Below, piece by piece: positions 44,383 through 53,174 of a stretch of 64,000 nt of DNA. Position 1 is the first letter of the stretch, and each line of letters begins with the position of its first letter. The notes beneath the pieces are model-generated. The model worked only from the letters and a program-made list of their open reading frames with translations. It ran no database searches and was not told the DNA's origin. A program made the position numbers and the translations under genes. The stretch lies in contig NZ_WHUV01000001.1 in NCBI RefSeq assembly GCF_009380155.1, forward strand, positions 124,001 through 188,000, written 5' to 3'. The stretch comes from Pseudomonas piscis (GTDB taxonomy: Bacteria; Pseudomonadota; Gammaproteobacteria; Pseudomonadales; Pseudomonadaceae).

Positions 44383-46326
44383 TTAGGTGTTGCCCTGGGG
44401 CTTGGGAAACATGGCTTCGACGCTAGCATCAATGCTGCCCTTGACGCCCTGGCCCTCAGGCGTCGCGCCGGCACCGCCGCCGTTGTTCAGATGCAGCACG
44501 CCGCCGGTATTGAATTCGGCATCGCCAGAGGCATAAAAGCTGATCTGCTTACCGCTCAGGTTGATCTGGCCACTGGCGTTCAACTCCAGCACGCTTTCGC
44601 CACAGACCAGACGCAGGTTTTCGCCGACCTCGATGACATAGCTCTGGCTGATGCTATCGGTCTTTTTGCCGCCGACCACCAGCACGTCGAGCTCCTTCAC
44701 CGCACGCAGGCGAGCGGAGCCGATGGTCACTGTCTCATCGCGGCCAATGCTCTTGACCCGATCATTGCCCACCGAGTGGCTCTCGTTGACCTCGACCACG
44801 ATGTCCTGGTTGCGCTCTGCATGGATGTACAGCTGCTCGGCGCCCTTCTTGTCCTCCATGCGGATTTCGTTGAAGTTGGCCGGCGAGCCGCCCTTGCTCG
44901 AGCGGCTCTTCATGCCGCTCTGGGTGGCGTTGGCCGGCAGGTCGTAGGGCACGCTCTGCTCGGCGTTGTATACGCGGCCGGTGATGATCGGCCGGTCGGG
45001 GTCACCCTCGAGGAAACTGACGATGACTTCCTGGCCGATGCGCGGGATCTGCATCGAGCCCCAGTTCTTGCCGGCCCAGGCCTGGGACACGCGGATCCAG
45101 CAGGAGCTGTTTTCGTTGGACTGGTCATGGCGATCCCAGTGGAAGTGCACCTTGACCCGGCCGTACTGGTCGGTCCAGATCTCCTCGCCGGAAGGACCCA
45201 CCACCCGTGCGGTCTGCGGGCCCTGGACCAGCGGCTTGTGGGTGCTGGAAAGGGGCCGGAAGCTCTGCTGGGAGTCGATGCAGGTCAGGTGGCTTTCGAA
45301 CTGCGCGCCACCGCCGCCGCCACCGCTCTCCAGGCTTTCCTGGACCACGTAGTAGCGGATGCCGACGATCAGGTACTCGCGGTTCTGGTCCTGGCGGCTG
45401 AAACCGGTGAGGCTGAACAGGTTGCCCACTCCCAGGCCACGGGCGTTGCCGCTGAGCTCGATGCGCTCGTGCAGGCTTTGCAGGGCCTCGATGCGGGTCT
45501 GCGCATAGTGCTCGCCGTCGCTGCTCTGCACGTAGGTGCCGGGATAGTCGTACAGCGGGTAGTCGCCGGCGGTGTGCGGGCGCGGCATGGCCGAGCGTAC
45601 GTCGATTCGCGCGCTGGGCCGCTGGAAGTCGTAGTCGTTGAGCTCCAGGGAGCCGGGCTGGACTTCCTGGGCCAGGTGCCAGTCGAAGATGTGGTCGCGC
45701 TCGCGCTGCTGTTCATCACGCGGGTAGTAGGGCACCGAGGCGTAGCCGGGCACGCTGCTGTGGGCACCGTAGGCGTCGGCGAGCACCAGCACATGGCGGT
45801 CCTTCTCGTGGCGGAAGAAGTAGTAGATGCCTTCCTGCTCCATCAACCGGCTGACGAAATCGAAGCTGGTCTCGCGGTACTGCACGCAGTATTCCCACTC
45901 GCGGTAGGGACGGCTCAGGGCGTCTTCGAAATCCGAGAAACCCAGGTCGCGGAACACCTGCTTGATGATCTGCGGAATGCTCAGGTTCTGGAAAATCCGG
46001 CAGTCGGAGGTGCGGCTGAGCAACCACAGCCAGGGTCGCAGCGTCACCTGGTAGCTGGCGAACTGGCCGGTGTCGACGTTCTGGCTGCAACGCGCCACGA
46101 TGCCGTGGAAATGCCGCTGGCCGCCGCCGTCCAGTTGCACGCTCAAGCCCATGGGCTTGCCCAGCAGCTGGTTGAGGTCGATGGCCGCGTCGCTGGAAGT
46201 CAGCTGCAGCTGGTAGTCGAACAGGCGCCCCAGCTCCTCGCCGCCGCCCATGCTCTTGAGCAGTAGGACATCCGGGCCCAGGGGGCAGTTGACCTGCGCC
46301 AGTCGTGTGGATTGCTGAAATAGCAT
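44383..46326 (-). CDS. vgrG: T6SS spike protein VgrG (TssI)
   Basis: A 647-residue spike protein that trimerises at the tip of the Hcp tube and carries PAAR effectors. N-terminal part resembles phage gp27 (about 1-370), followed by an OB-fold gp5-like region (about 390-470, with WIRVSQAWAGKNWGSMQIPRIGQEV) and a beta-helix C terminus with gp5 repeats, ending in a short unstructured tail. No extra enzymatic domain is visible. ATG 46326 (MLFQQST) is chosen over an upstream open frame. It heads the vgrG-eagR-rhs-LRR unit and follows clpV, with an intergenic repeat between. Confidence 0.95.
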   Translation of the reverse strand: MLFQQSTRLAQVNCPLGPDVLLLKSMGGGEELGRLFDYQLQLTSSDAAIDLNQLLGKPMGLSVQLDGGGQRHFHGIVARCSQNVDTGQFASYQVTLRPWLWLLSRTSDCRIFQNLSIPQIIKQVFRDLGFSDFEDALSRPYREWEYCVQYRETSFDFVSRLMEQEGIYYFFRHEKDRHVLVLADAYGAHSSVPGYASVPYYPRDEQQRERDHIFDWHLAQEVQPGSLELNDYDFQRPSARIDVRSAMPRPHTAGDYPLYDYPGTYVQSSDGEHYAQTRIEALQSLHERIELSGNARGLGVGNLFSLTGFSRQDQNREYLIVGIRYYVVQESLESGGGGGGAQFESHLTCIDSQQSFRPLSSTHKPLVQGPQTARVVGPSGEEIWTDQYGRVKVHFHWDRHDQSNENSSCWIRVSQAWAGKNWGSMQIPRIGQEVIVSFLEGDPDRPIITGRVYNAEQSVPYDLPANATQSGMKSRSSKGGSPANFNEIRMEDKKGAEQLYIHAERNQDIVVEVNESHSVGNDRVKSIGRDETVTIGSARLRAVKELDVLVVGGKKTDSISQSYVIEVGENLRLVCGESVLELNASGQINLSGKQISFYASGDAEFNTGGVLHLNNGGGAGATPEGQGVKGSIDASVEAMFPKPQGNT

Positions 46327-46350
46327 CGTCAGTCTCGTTGAGGGGGAAAG

Positions 46351-46392
46351 CAGCGGCAAGCTGCAAGTTGCTGGCTACAAGCCTGCCGCTGA
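46351..46392. repeat. AAGCTGCAAG-type intergenic repeat, clpV-vgrG
   Basis: CAGCGGCAAGC at 46351-46361 and the partly inverted CCTGCCGCTG at 46382-46391 form an imperfect palindrome of the same type as those between pst and pho genes. Confidence 0.6.
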
Positions 46393-46395
46393 TGC

Positions 46396-49071
46396 TTAGT
46401 TTGGCTCGCTGAAGTCGTAGTGCAGTTCGTTGTCCCGCTGGCTGATGCGCACTCCGGCCAGGGCCTTGCCTTCGAGCATGCGCGTGAGGAACTCGCGGCT
46501 CATGTCCGGCAGCAGGCTGTTGGTCAGGATGGCGTCGATCATGCGGCCACCGCTTTCGGTCTCGGTGCAACGCGAGACAATCAGATCGATGACGGCATCG
46601 TCGAAGTCGAAGCCCACCTTGTGGGTGCTCTCCACGCGCTTCTTGATCCGCCCCAGTTGCAGGCGGGTGATGGCCTTGAGCATCTCGTCGCTCAGCGGGT
46701 AATAGGGGATGGTCACCAGGCGGCCCAGCAGCGCCGGCGGGAAGATCTCCAGCAGCGGCTGGCGCAGGGCCTTGGCGATCTCTTCCGGCTCCGGCACGTC
46801 CTGCGGGTTCTTGCAGACATCGGCGATCAGCTCGGTACCCGCGTTGGTGGTGAGCAGGATCAGGGTGTTCTTGAAGTCGATCATGCGGCCTTCGCCGTCT
46901 TCCATGACGCCCTTGTCGAATACCTGGAAGAACATCTCGTGCACGTCCGGGTGGGCTTTTTCCACTTCATCCAGCAGCACCACGCTGTAGGGCTTGCGCC
47001 GCACCGCTTCGGTCAGCACGCCGCCTTCGCCGTAGCCGACGTAGCCGGGCGGGGCGCCCTTGAGGGTGGACACGGTGTGGGCTTCCTGGAACTCGCTCAT
47101 GTTGATGGTGATGACGTTCTGCTCGCCGCCGTACATGGCTTCAGCCAGGGCCAGGGCAGTCTCGGTCTTGCCCACCCCGGAGGTGCCGGCCAGCATGAAC
47201 ACGCCGATCGGCTTGTTGGGGTTGTCCAGCCCCGCGCGGGAAGTCTGGATGCGCTTGGCGATCATCTGCAGGGCGTGGTCCTGGCCGATGATGCGCTTCT
47301 TCAGGTGCTGGTCGAGGTTGAGCACGGTCTCGATTTCGTTGCGGGCCATGCGACCCACAGGAATCCCGGTCCAGTCGGCCACCACCGAGGCCACCGCCTG
47401 GTAGTCCACGGTCGGCAGGATCAGTGGGTTCTCGCCCTGCAGGGCGCTGAGGCGTTGTTGCAGGTCCACCAGCTTCTCGCGCAGGCCATGGCCTTCATCG
47501 CCCGCATCGCTGTCCACCAGGCCGACGTTCTCGCGCAGTTGGGCACGGGTGGCCAGCAACTCGTCCACCAGGGTCTTTTCTTCGCTCCAGCGGCTTTCCA
47601 GCTCGGCCAGGCGCTCACGCTCGGCGGCCAGCAGGTTCTCGCTGTTGACCTGGCGCTGGCCGATGGCGACGCCGATCGCCTGTTCCCGGGCGATGATCTG
47701 CAGCTCGGTTTCCAGGGCCTCGATGCGCCGGCGGCTGTCGTCCACTTCGGCCGGCACCGCATGCAGGCTGATGGCGACCCGGGCGCAGGCGGTGTCCAGC
47801 AGGCTCACCGACTTGTCCGGCAACTGGCGCGCCGGGATGTAGCGATGGGACAGCTTGACCGCCGCCTCCAGGGCTTCGTCGAGGATCTGCACCTGGTGGT
47901 GCTGTTCCATGGTCGAGGCCACGCCGCGCATCATCAACAGCGCCTTGTCTTCCGACGGCTCGGCCACTTGCACCACCTGGAAGCGCCGGGTCAGGGCCGG
48001 GTCCTTCTCGATGTGCTTCTTGTACTCGGCCCAGGTGGTGGCGGCCACGGTGCGCAGGGTGCCGCGGGCCAGGGCCGGCTTGAGCAGGTTGGCCGCGTCG
48101 CCGGTGCCGGCGGCGCCACCGGCACCGACCAGGGTGTGGGCTTCGTCGATGAACAGGATGATCGGCTTGGGCGAAGCCTGGACGTCCTCGATGACCTGGC
48201 GCAGGCGCTGTTCGAACTCGCCCTTCATGCTGGCGCCAGCCTGCAGCAGGCCGACATCGAGGCTACGCAGTTCGACGTCCTTGAGCGCCGGTGGCACGTC
48301 GCCGGCGACGATGCGCAGGGCGAAACCCTCGACCACGGCGGTCTTGCCCACCCCGGCCTCGCCGGTGAGGATCGGGTTGTTCTGCCGGCGGCGCATGAGG
48401 ATGTCCACCAGCTGGCGGATCTCTTCGTCACGGCCGACGATGGGGTCGAGCTTGCCGCTGCGGGCCTGTTCGGTCAGGTCCACGGTGAAGCGCTTGAGGG
48501 CTTCCTGCTTGCCCAGGGCGCTGGGGGCCATGGCGCCGCTGGCTTCGCCGGGCACCGCGCCGGCATTGAAGCCGTCGCTGGCGGCCAGGGCATTTTCCGG
48601 CGAGTCGCCGATGTATTCGTCGAAGCGTTCGGCCAGGGTCTCGACCTTGATCTTGTCGAACTCCTTGGACAACCCCAGCAGCGCATGGCGCAGGCTTGGG
48701 GTCTTGAGGATGCCGATCACCAGGTAGCCGGTGCGCACCTGGCTTTCGCCGAACATCAGGCTGCCGTAGACCCAACCGCGCTCCACCGCTTCCTCGACGT
48801 GGGACGACAGGTCGGTGATCGAGGTCGAGCCTCGGGGCAGGCGGTCCAGGGCCTCGGTCAGGTCCTTGGCCAGGCGCGCCGGCTCCAGGTTGAACTGGCG
48901 GATGATGCGGTGCAGGTCCGAGTCCTGCAGCTGCAGCAACTGGTGGAACCAGTGGGCCAGCTCCACATAGGGGTTGCCCCGCAACTTGCAGAAGACCGTG
49001 GCGGCTTCGATGGCTTTGTAGGCAACGCTGTTGAGTTTGCCGAACAGCGCCGCGCGACTGATTTCACCCAT
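46396..49071 (-). CDS. clpV: T6SS sheath-recycling ATPase ClpV (TssH)
   Basis: AAA+ ATPase that takes apart contracted TssB-TssC sheaths. The 891-residue protein has a Clp N-domain (about 1-160), Walker A motifs GEAGVGKT at residues 237-244 and GTSGVGKT at 629-636, a middle coiled-coil domain (about 440-560) and the ClpB/ClpV D2-small C-terminal domain. ATG 49071 (MGEISRA) has AAGGAG upstream; it overlaps the end of tssG by 8 bases. It is the last baseplate-side gene before vgrG. Confidence 0.97.
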   Translation of the reverse strand: MGEISRAALFGKLNSVAYKAIEAATVFCKLRGNPYVELAHWFHQLLQLQDSDLHRIIRQFNLEPARLAKDLTEALDRLPRGSTSITDLSSHVEEAVERGWVYGSLMFGESQVRTGYLVIGILKTPSLRHALLGLSKEFDKIKVETLAERFDEYIGDSPENALAASDGFNAGAVPGEASGAMAPSALGKQEALKRFTVDLTEQARSGKLDPIVGRDEEIRQLVDILMRRRQNNPILTGEAGVGKTAVVEGFALRIVAGDVPPALKDVELRSLDVGLLQAGASMKGEFEQRLRQVIEDVQASPKPIILFIDEAHTLVGAGGAAGTGDAANLLKPALARGTLRTVAATTWAEYKKHIEKDPALTRRFQVVQVAEPSEDKALLMMRGVASTMEQHHQVQILDEALEAAVKLSHRYIPARQLPDKSVSLLDTACARVAISLHAVPAEVDDSRRRIEALETELQIIAREQAIGVAIGQRQVNSENLLAAERERLAELESRWSEEKTLVDELLATRAQLRENVGLVDSDAGDEGHGLREKLVDLQQRLSALQGENPLILPTVDYQAVASVVADWTGIPVGRMARNEIETVLNLDQHLKKRIIGQDHALQMIAKRIQTSRAGLDNPNKPIGVFMLAGTSGVGKTETALALAEAMYGGEQNVITINMSEFQEAHTVSTLKGAPPGYVGYGEGGVLTEAVRRKPYSVVLLDEVEKAHPDVHEMFFQVFDKGVMEDGEGRMIDFKNTLILLTTNAGTELIADVCKNPQDVPEPEEIAKALRQPLLEIFPPALLGRLVTIPYYPLSDEMLKAITRLQLGRIKKRVESTHKVGFDFDDAVIDLIVSRCTETESGGRMIDAILTNSLLPDMSREFLTRMLEGKALAGVRISQRDNELHYDFSEPN

Positions 49072-50116
49072 GCTCTGTGCTCCTTGGTGTTTGTGAGGTA
49101 GTGGCCTGATCGGCGTAGTGCCGGGCCAGAATGAGGTCTTCGGCATCGCTGCCGGGGCGCCCGAGCCAGGTGTTGAAGCCCAGGCGCTGGCGGCCGTCGA
49201 GTTGCAGTTTGGGGACCTCGTCCTTGCGCAGGACCAGGTTCAGGTCCCAGTCCAGTTCGTGGCCCAGGTATTCGGCGACCCAGGCCACCAGTTCCTTGAA
49301 CTGCTGGCCGTCGGGGAGCATCCCCAGGTAGTCGTCCAGCTTCAGCGGGCCGAGGCGGATGCGGAATTTGTGCTGGCGATCCCAGACATGGCTGCCCAGG
49401 CAGAAGTCCACTCCCAGCTGGTGGGCCTGGACCCCGACCCGGCTGCGCTCGGGCAACTCCAGCCACTGGCCGACGTATTCCTCGATCGCCACCGGCAGGC
49501 CGAAATACTCGCCGATGATCGCCCGCAGGCCATCGGGGTAGCGGGTTTGGGCCGAGAGGTGGCCGCTGTAGTGCAGCTTGGCGGTGTCGGCGATCAGCCC
49601 CTGCTTGAGCAGGCTTTGCATGCCGCGCCCGCTCAAGGCCGCCAGGCGCGCCGACCAGTAGTCGTCGTCCGGGCGGTCGTGGCTGACCGTTGGCCGGGCT
49701 TCGGCCCAGGCGCGATAGAACAGGCTCAGCAGGCGATGGTGGAACACGTCCAGGAAGCGCTTGCTGGTGCTGTCGGCGTTGTTGCGCTGGCGCTCGCGCA
49801 CGTATTCGGTGAAGTGCAGCGGCATCGGCCCGTTGGGCCCGCCCAGGCCGAAGAAGAACTGTTCCAGGCGGGTGCTGGCGCCATCGTTGCCGGGGGTGAC
49901 CGAAGCCAGGGTCGCCGGGGCGAAGGTGCAATCGGCCTGCTGGCCCAGGCGCAGCGGATCGTCCGCCAGGCGCAGGGAGTGACCGAAGCGCGGCAGTTGC
50001 GGCGACAGGCATTCGATACGCCGCAGGGCCTGGAAGAAATCGTACTCCCAGGGCTCGGCGTGCATCGCCGCCAGCGTATTCAAAGAGTCGGACGACGTCC
50101 GGGCTTGGCTTTCCAT
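49064..50116 (-). CDS. tssG: T6SS baseplate protein TssG
   Basis: A 350-residue wedge protein of the T6SS baseplate, acting with TssF, TssE and TssK. Recognised by the family pattern PWEYDFFQALRRIECL near residue 22, GPNGPMPLHFTEYVRER near residue 95 and the C-terminal LGFNTWLG. Its first 37 bases overlap the end of tssF, and its last 8 bases overlap the clpV start, so translation is likely coupled through the three genes. Confidence 0.94.
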   Translation of the reverse strand: MESQARTSSDSLNTLAAMHAEPWEYDFFQALRRIECLSPQLPRFGHSLRLADDPLRLGQQADCTFAPATLASVTPGNDGASTRLEQFFFGLGGPNGPMPLHFTEYVRERQRNNADSTSKRFLDVFHHRLLSLFYRAWAEARPTVSHDRPDDDYWSARLAALSGRGMQSLLKQGLIADTAKLHYSGHLSAQTRYPDGLRAIIGEYFGLPVAIEEYVGQWLELPERSRVGVQAHQLGVDFCLGSHVWDRQHKFRIRLGPLKLDDYLGMLPDGQQFKELVAWVAEYLGHELDWDLNLVLRKDEVPKLQLDGRQRLGFNTWLGRPGSDAEDLILARHYADQATTSQTPRSTEHG

Positions 50117-51939
50117 CGCATGATCTCGCCGCGTTCGGTGGTACGGATCACCGTTTCGGTAAAACTGTTGATCGACACGTAGCGTGCCAGGAAGCGTTCG
50201 AACACTGCCCCGAGCAGGAACACCCCGGTGCCGCGAAACGCGTTTTCATCGAATTCCAGGGTGATCTCCAGGCCCCGTCCGAAGACGATCGGCCCGGGCA
50301 TCGGCAGGCGTCGGGTCACCGCCTTGCTGCTGACTTCGCGCAGGCCTTCGATCTGCAGTTGCAGGGCCGCGTCGTTGCTGTCGCCATACAAGCGCAGCAA
50401 TTCGCGCAGGGCCGCCGCGCCCTGGCCCTGCTCGCTCAGCGACAGGTAGTTCAGCGACAACTGGCTGATCAGGCGCCAGGCCTTGCCGTCATGGGCGTGG
50501 CTGGGACGTGGCCGGCTCGGTCCGGCCAGGCAGCGGATGGCCTGCACCGGAGCGCTGTCGGCCAGGGTGAAGTCGGTCTTGCCGCTGCCCACGTTCATGA
50601 ACAGCGGCAGGTCGCGGTTGGTGCACAGGGCGCTGACCCCGAGCTGGCGCAGGTCATGGCGATAGGGTGCCTGCTGGCTGTCCACCAGGCTGACGAAGGA
50701 TTCGCTGCCGATGTAGGTCGAGCGCGGGCCGTTGCGGCGTTGATCGCTGGACAACACCCGGGGCTCGCGCCGCAGGATGTAGTAGGCCTGGTCGCGGCCG
50801 TAGCGTGACGGGTCGCGCACCGCATAGAACGGCAGGAACGGCTGCTCCGGCCCGGTGCCGTGGCCGCTGAGGGTACTCAGCGAGTGCACTTCATAGTCCA
50901 TCGGCCGGGTACGGTCGGCGATCACATGGTGCTCGTTGACCCGGTCGGACAAGTGGATACGGTCCAGGCGCTTGGGAAACAGGTTGATCGCCGGGGTGCA
51001 GAAGGGCACGAACTGGTTGCTGCCGACGCTGCCTTCCAGGCTCTGTTCGAAGCGCTCGAACAGCACGATCAGCTCCAGCTCCTGGCCGGTGCAACGCTGT
51101 ACCGCGCGGCCCAGCTGGGCGAACTCGACGAACAGGAAGCGGTTGGGCAGGGCGAAGTATTCCTGCAGCAGGCGATAGCCCTGGAACGCCTGGGGCACCA
51201 CCGGCAGCGCCGCGTCGCGGTCGTCGAAACCCCGCGAGCGCAGGGCGTCCTGGGGCAGGCGTTCGACCCAGTCGCCACCCGGAGCCCGGGCGAAGATCGC
51301 GCAAGCGTTGCCCAGCAGTTGTTCGTAGAGACGGAACGGCAGCTCGTCGTTGCCGTTCAGGTACAGCGGCAGCTCGTCCAGGGCCAGGCTGCAAAATGGC
51401 AGCTCGGCGCCGGTGCGCAGGGTCAGGCGCAGCCCGGCCTTGGCCTTGGGCTCGCTGGCGGCCAGGCGCCCGAGCACCGCCGAGGGGTTGCCGAAGTATT
51501 CGGCCTGGCTCACCTGCAGCGGCCACAGGGTCACCGGGTGGGCGGTGCGGTATTCGCAGCAGGTCTGGGTGTCGCGACCCAGGGCCGCGCGCAGGCTGGT
51601 GCCACGCTCCAGGGTGAAGCCGCTGCCCAGGCTGCCTTCATCGGGATCGGCCTGCAGTTGCACCACGGTCATCGACGGGGTCGGCGCCAGGTAGTGCGGG
51701 TAGGCGATCTCCAGCAGGTTATGGGTGAAGGTCGGGTATTCGGCATCGAGCTTGAGTTGCACCCGTGCCGCCAGGTAGGCGAAGCCTTCCAGCAGGCGCT
51801 CGACATACGGGTCGGCGCAGTCCATGCCTGACAGGGTCAGGCGGCTGGCGATCTTCGGGTATTCCTTGGCGAACTCCGCGGCGCTCTCGCGCACGTGGTG
51901 CAGTTCCTGGTTGTACAGGTCCAGCAGGCGCGGGTTCAT
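50080..51939 (-). CDS. tssF: T6SS baseplate protein TssF
   Basis: A 619-residue baseplate wedge protein. Family pattern: [24 protein letters not shown] near the start, [23 protein letters not shown] near residue 40-65 and [14 protein letters not shown] stretch after it; later RLPQDAL and [11 protein letters not shown] 51939 (MNPRLL) has GGAGG upstream and overlaps the tssE stop (ATGA); the longer open frame upstream belongs to tssE in another frame. Confidence 0.95.
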   Translation of the reverse strand: MNPRLLDLYNQELHHVRESAAEFAKEYPKIASRLTLSGMDCADPYVERLLEGFAYLAARVQLKLDAEYPTFTHNLLEIAYPHYLAPTPSMTVVQLQADPDEGSLGSGFTLERGTSLRAALGRDTQTCCEYRTAHPVTLWPLQVSQAEYFGNPSAVLGRLAASEPKAKAGLRLTLRTGAELPFCSLALDELPLYLNGNDELPFRLYEQLLGNACAIFARAPGGDWVERLPQDALRSRGFDDRDAALPVVPQAFQGYRLLQEYFALPNRFLFVEFAQLGRAVQRCTGQELELIVLFERFEQSLEGSVGSNQFVPFCTPAINLFPKRLDRIHLSDRVNEHHVIADRTRPMDYEVHSLSTLSGHGTGPEQPFLPFYAVRDPSRYGRDQAYYILRREPRVLSSDQRRNGPRSTYIGSESFVSLVDSQQAPYRHDLRQLGVSALCTNRDLPLFMNVGSGKTDFTLADSAPVQAIRCLAGPSRPRPSHAHDGKAWRLISQLSLNYLSLSEQGQGAAALRELLRLYGDSNDAALQLQIEGLREVSSKAVTRRLPMPGPIVFGRGLEITLEFDENAFRGTGVFLLGAVFERFLARYVSINSFTETVIRTTERGEIMRWKAKPGRRPTL

Positions 51940-52451
51940 GAGCGCCTCCGGGAGTCGCCCTGGACCACCCGGACATGTCCGGATTCCAGGTCCATGTCGG
52001 TTTGCAGCAACAGGCGCAGGGGCATCGGCTGCGCCCACAGGTCGCCTTCGATCTCGAAACTCAGGGCGTTGTGGTTCATCTCGCCAGGCGCGGTGCGCGC
52101 ACGGACCCGCAAGGTGTTGCGCAGGATCCGCGGTTCGAAGGTGGCGATGGCCTGGTGGATCAGGTTCTCCAGGGCCGGTATATCGATGCTCGACGCGCTG
52201 TACCCGGCCAGGGCCGGCAGGCCGTAGTTGACCACCGAGGTGCCGGCGGGGGTGTGCAGGGTGGCATCGGCTTCGAGCAATGAGGTGGTATTGAGCAGCC
52301 AGGCGAGATCGCGCAGGACCGAGGCCTTGAGCTGGCTCAGGGACAGGACGCGCTTGTCCGGGCTTTCTTTCAGGTTGCCGGGTTCGTCGTCGGTCAGACG
52401 ATCCAGCAGGGAAGGTTGCAAGCGATCGCGGGCGGCGATGTCGGTTACCAC
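51936..52451 (-). CDS. tssE: T6SS baseplate protein TssE (gp25-like)
   Basis: A 171-residue protein of the gp25-like family, which starts sheath assembly on the baseplate. Pattern: [12 protein letters not shown] near residue 13, [11 protein letters not shown] near residue 45 and [13 protein letters not shown] near residue 72, then [10 protein letters not shown] (conserved EPR motif). It overlaps tssF by four bases (ATGA). In the P. aeruginosa HSI-I locus, tagJ lies between hcp and tssE; here the 146-base gap is too short for it. Confidence 0.93.
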   Translation of the reverse strand: MVTDIAARDRLQPSLLDRLTDDEPGNLKESPDKRVLSLSQLKASVLRDLAWLLNTTSLLEADATLHTPAGTSVVNYGLPALAGYSASSIDIPALENLIHQAIATFEPRILRNTLRVRARTAPGEMNHNALSFEIEGDLWAQPMPLRLLLQTDMDLESGHVRVVQGDSRRRS

Positions 52452-52550
52452 GGGGTTCGCTCCAGGATCGGATTGCGCAGGCAGGACGTCAGGAAAATGA
52501 ATGCAGCCTCAAAACGCGCCAACCTGTAGCCGCTGTCGCAGGCCACGAGA

Positions 52551-52568
52551 CCCGGGACGTTGCCCGGG
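52551..52568 (-). terminator. Hairpin after hcp
   Basis: CCCGGG ACGTTG CCCGGG, able to extend slightly, about 30 bases past the hcp stop. No T-run, so it may be a partial terminator or mRNA-end stabiliser between hcp and tssE. Confidence 0.5.
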
Positions 52569-52597
52569 CCGGTTGCCTGCGATGCGGCCGCAGTGGA

Positions 52598-53086
52598 TCA
52601 GCGCTTGGTGTTCGAGCGGATGTTCCAGCCGTACTTGATCGGGCCGCCGTCCTTGGTGCCGTCGGCTTTCTGCGGCTGGTACTCGACCGCCACCTGGGCG
52701 AAGTTCAGGGTGATGTTTTCGGTCAGGCGATCATCGCTGCCCGAACCGCCGGTGCTCAGGGAAGTGATCAGCACTTCTTCCAGGTCGATGATCATGTACT
52801 CGACCTGGCTTTCACCGCCGGCCTTGCGCACGGTCAGGCGCACCTTGTCGATGTGCTTGCCGCTGGAGCAATGCATCATCAGGTTCGGCGAAGCCTTGTC
52901 GACGTACTTGGTCAGCGACAGGTCCTGGATGTTGACCTTGCCCGCGCCGCCGCCACCGCCTACGTGCATGTTGCCGGACTGGGACATGCCCCAGCTCCAG
53001 TTCAGCACGTCGATTTCGTCCTTGTGGGCTTTGTCCATGGACTCGCCCTTGATGTCACCGATCTTGATGAAAATATCAACAGCCAT
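52598..53086 (-). CDS. hcp: T6SS tube protein Hcp (TssD)
   Basis: A 162-residue protein that forms hexameric rings of the inner T6SS tube, also a chaperone for small effectors. Pattern: MAVDIFIKIGDIKGES at the start, DVLNWSWGMSQSG near residue 26, VNIQDLSLTKYVDKASPNLM near residue 50 and ENITLNFAQVAVEYQPQ near residue 125. ATG 53086 has GGGAGA 5-10 bases upstream. Strong hairpins flank the gene on both sides, which may raise its own mRNA level over neighbours, since Hcp is needed in large amounts. Confidence 0.97.
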   Translation of the reverse strand: MAVDIFIKIGDIKGESMDKAHKDEIDVLNWSWGMSQSGNMHVGGGGGAGKVNIQDLSLTKYVDKASPNLMMHCSSGKHIDKVRLTVRKAGGESQVEYMIIDLEEVLITSLSTGGSGSDDRLTENITLNFAQVAVEYQPQKADGTKDGGPIKYGWNIRSNTKR

Positions 53087-53130
53087 GTTTTCTCCCTGTG
53101 TGGCCCTTGCCACGATGTTTGTTCAGCTTG

Positions 53131-53162
53131 GCGGCCGCTGCCGGCGTTCGGGCAGTGGCCGC
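53131..53162 (-). terminator. Hairpin between tssC and hcp
   Basis: GCGGCC-G-CTGCC / GGCAG-T-GGCCGC, a strong stem with one mismatch and a loop of about 8 bases. Without a T-run it is more likely a processing or stability element than a full terminator. Confidence 0.5.
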
Positions 53163-53174
53163 TAGTTGGGGGTG

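Noticed and set aside
46420..49101. Long open frame (893 codons) on the plus strand opposite clpV
   Set aside because: ClpV on the minus strand has both Walker A motifs and full length. The plus-strand frame gives a His/Gln/Ala-rich protein without any domain.
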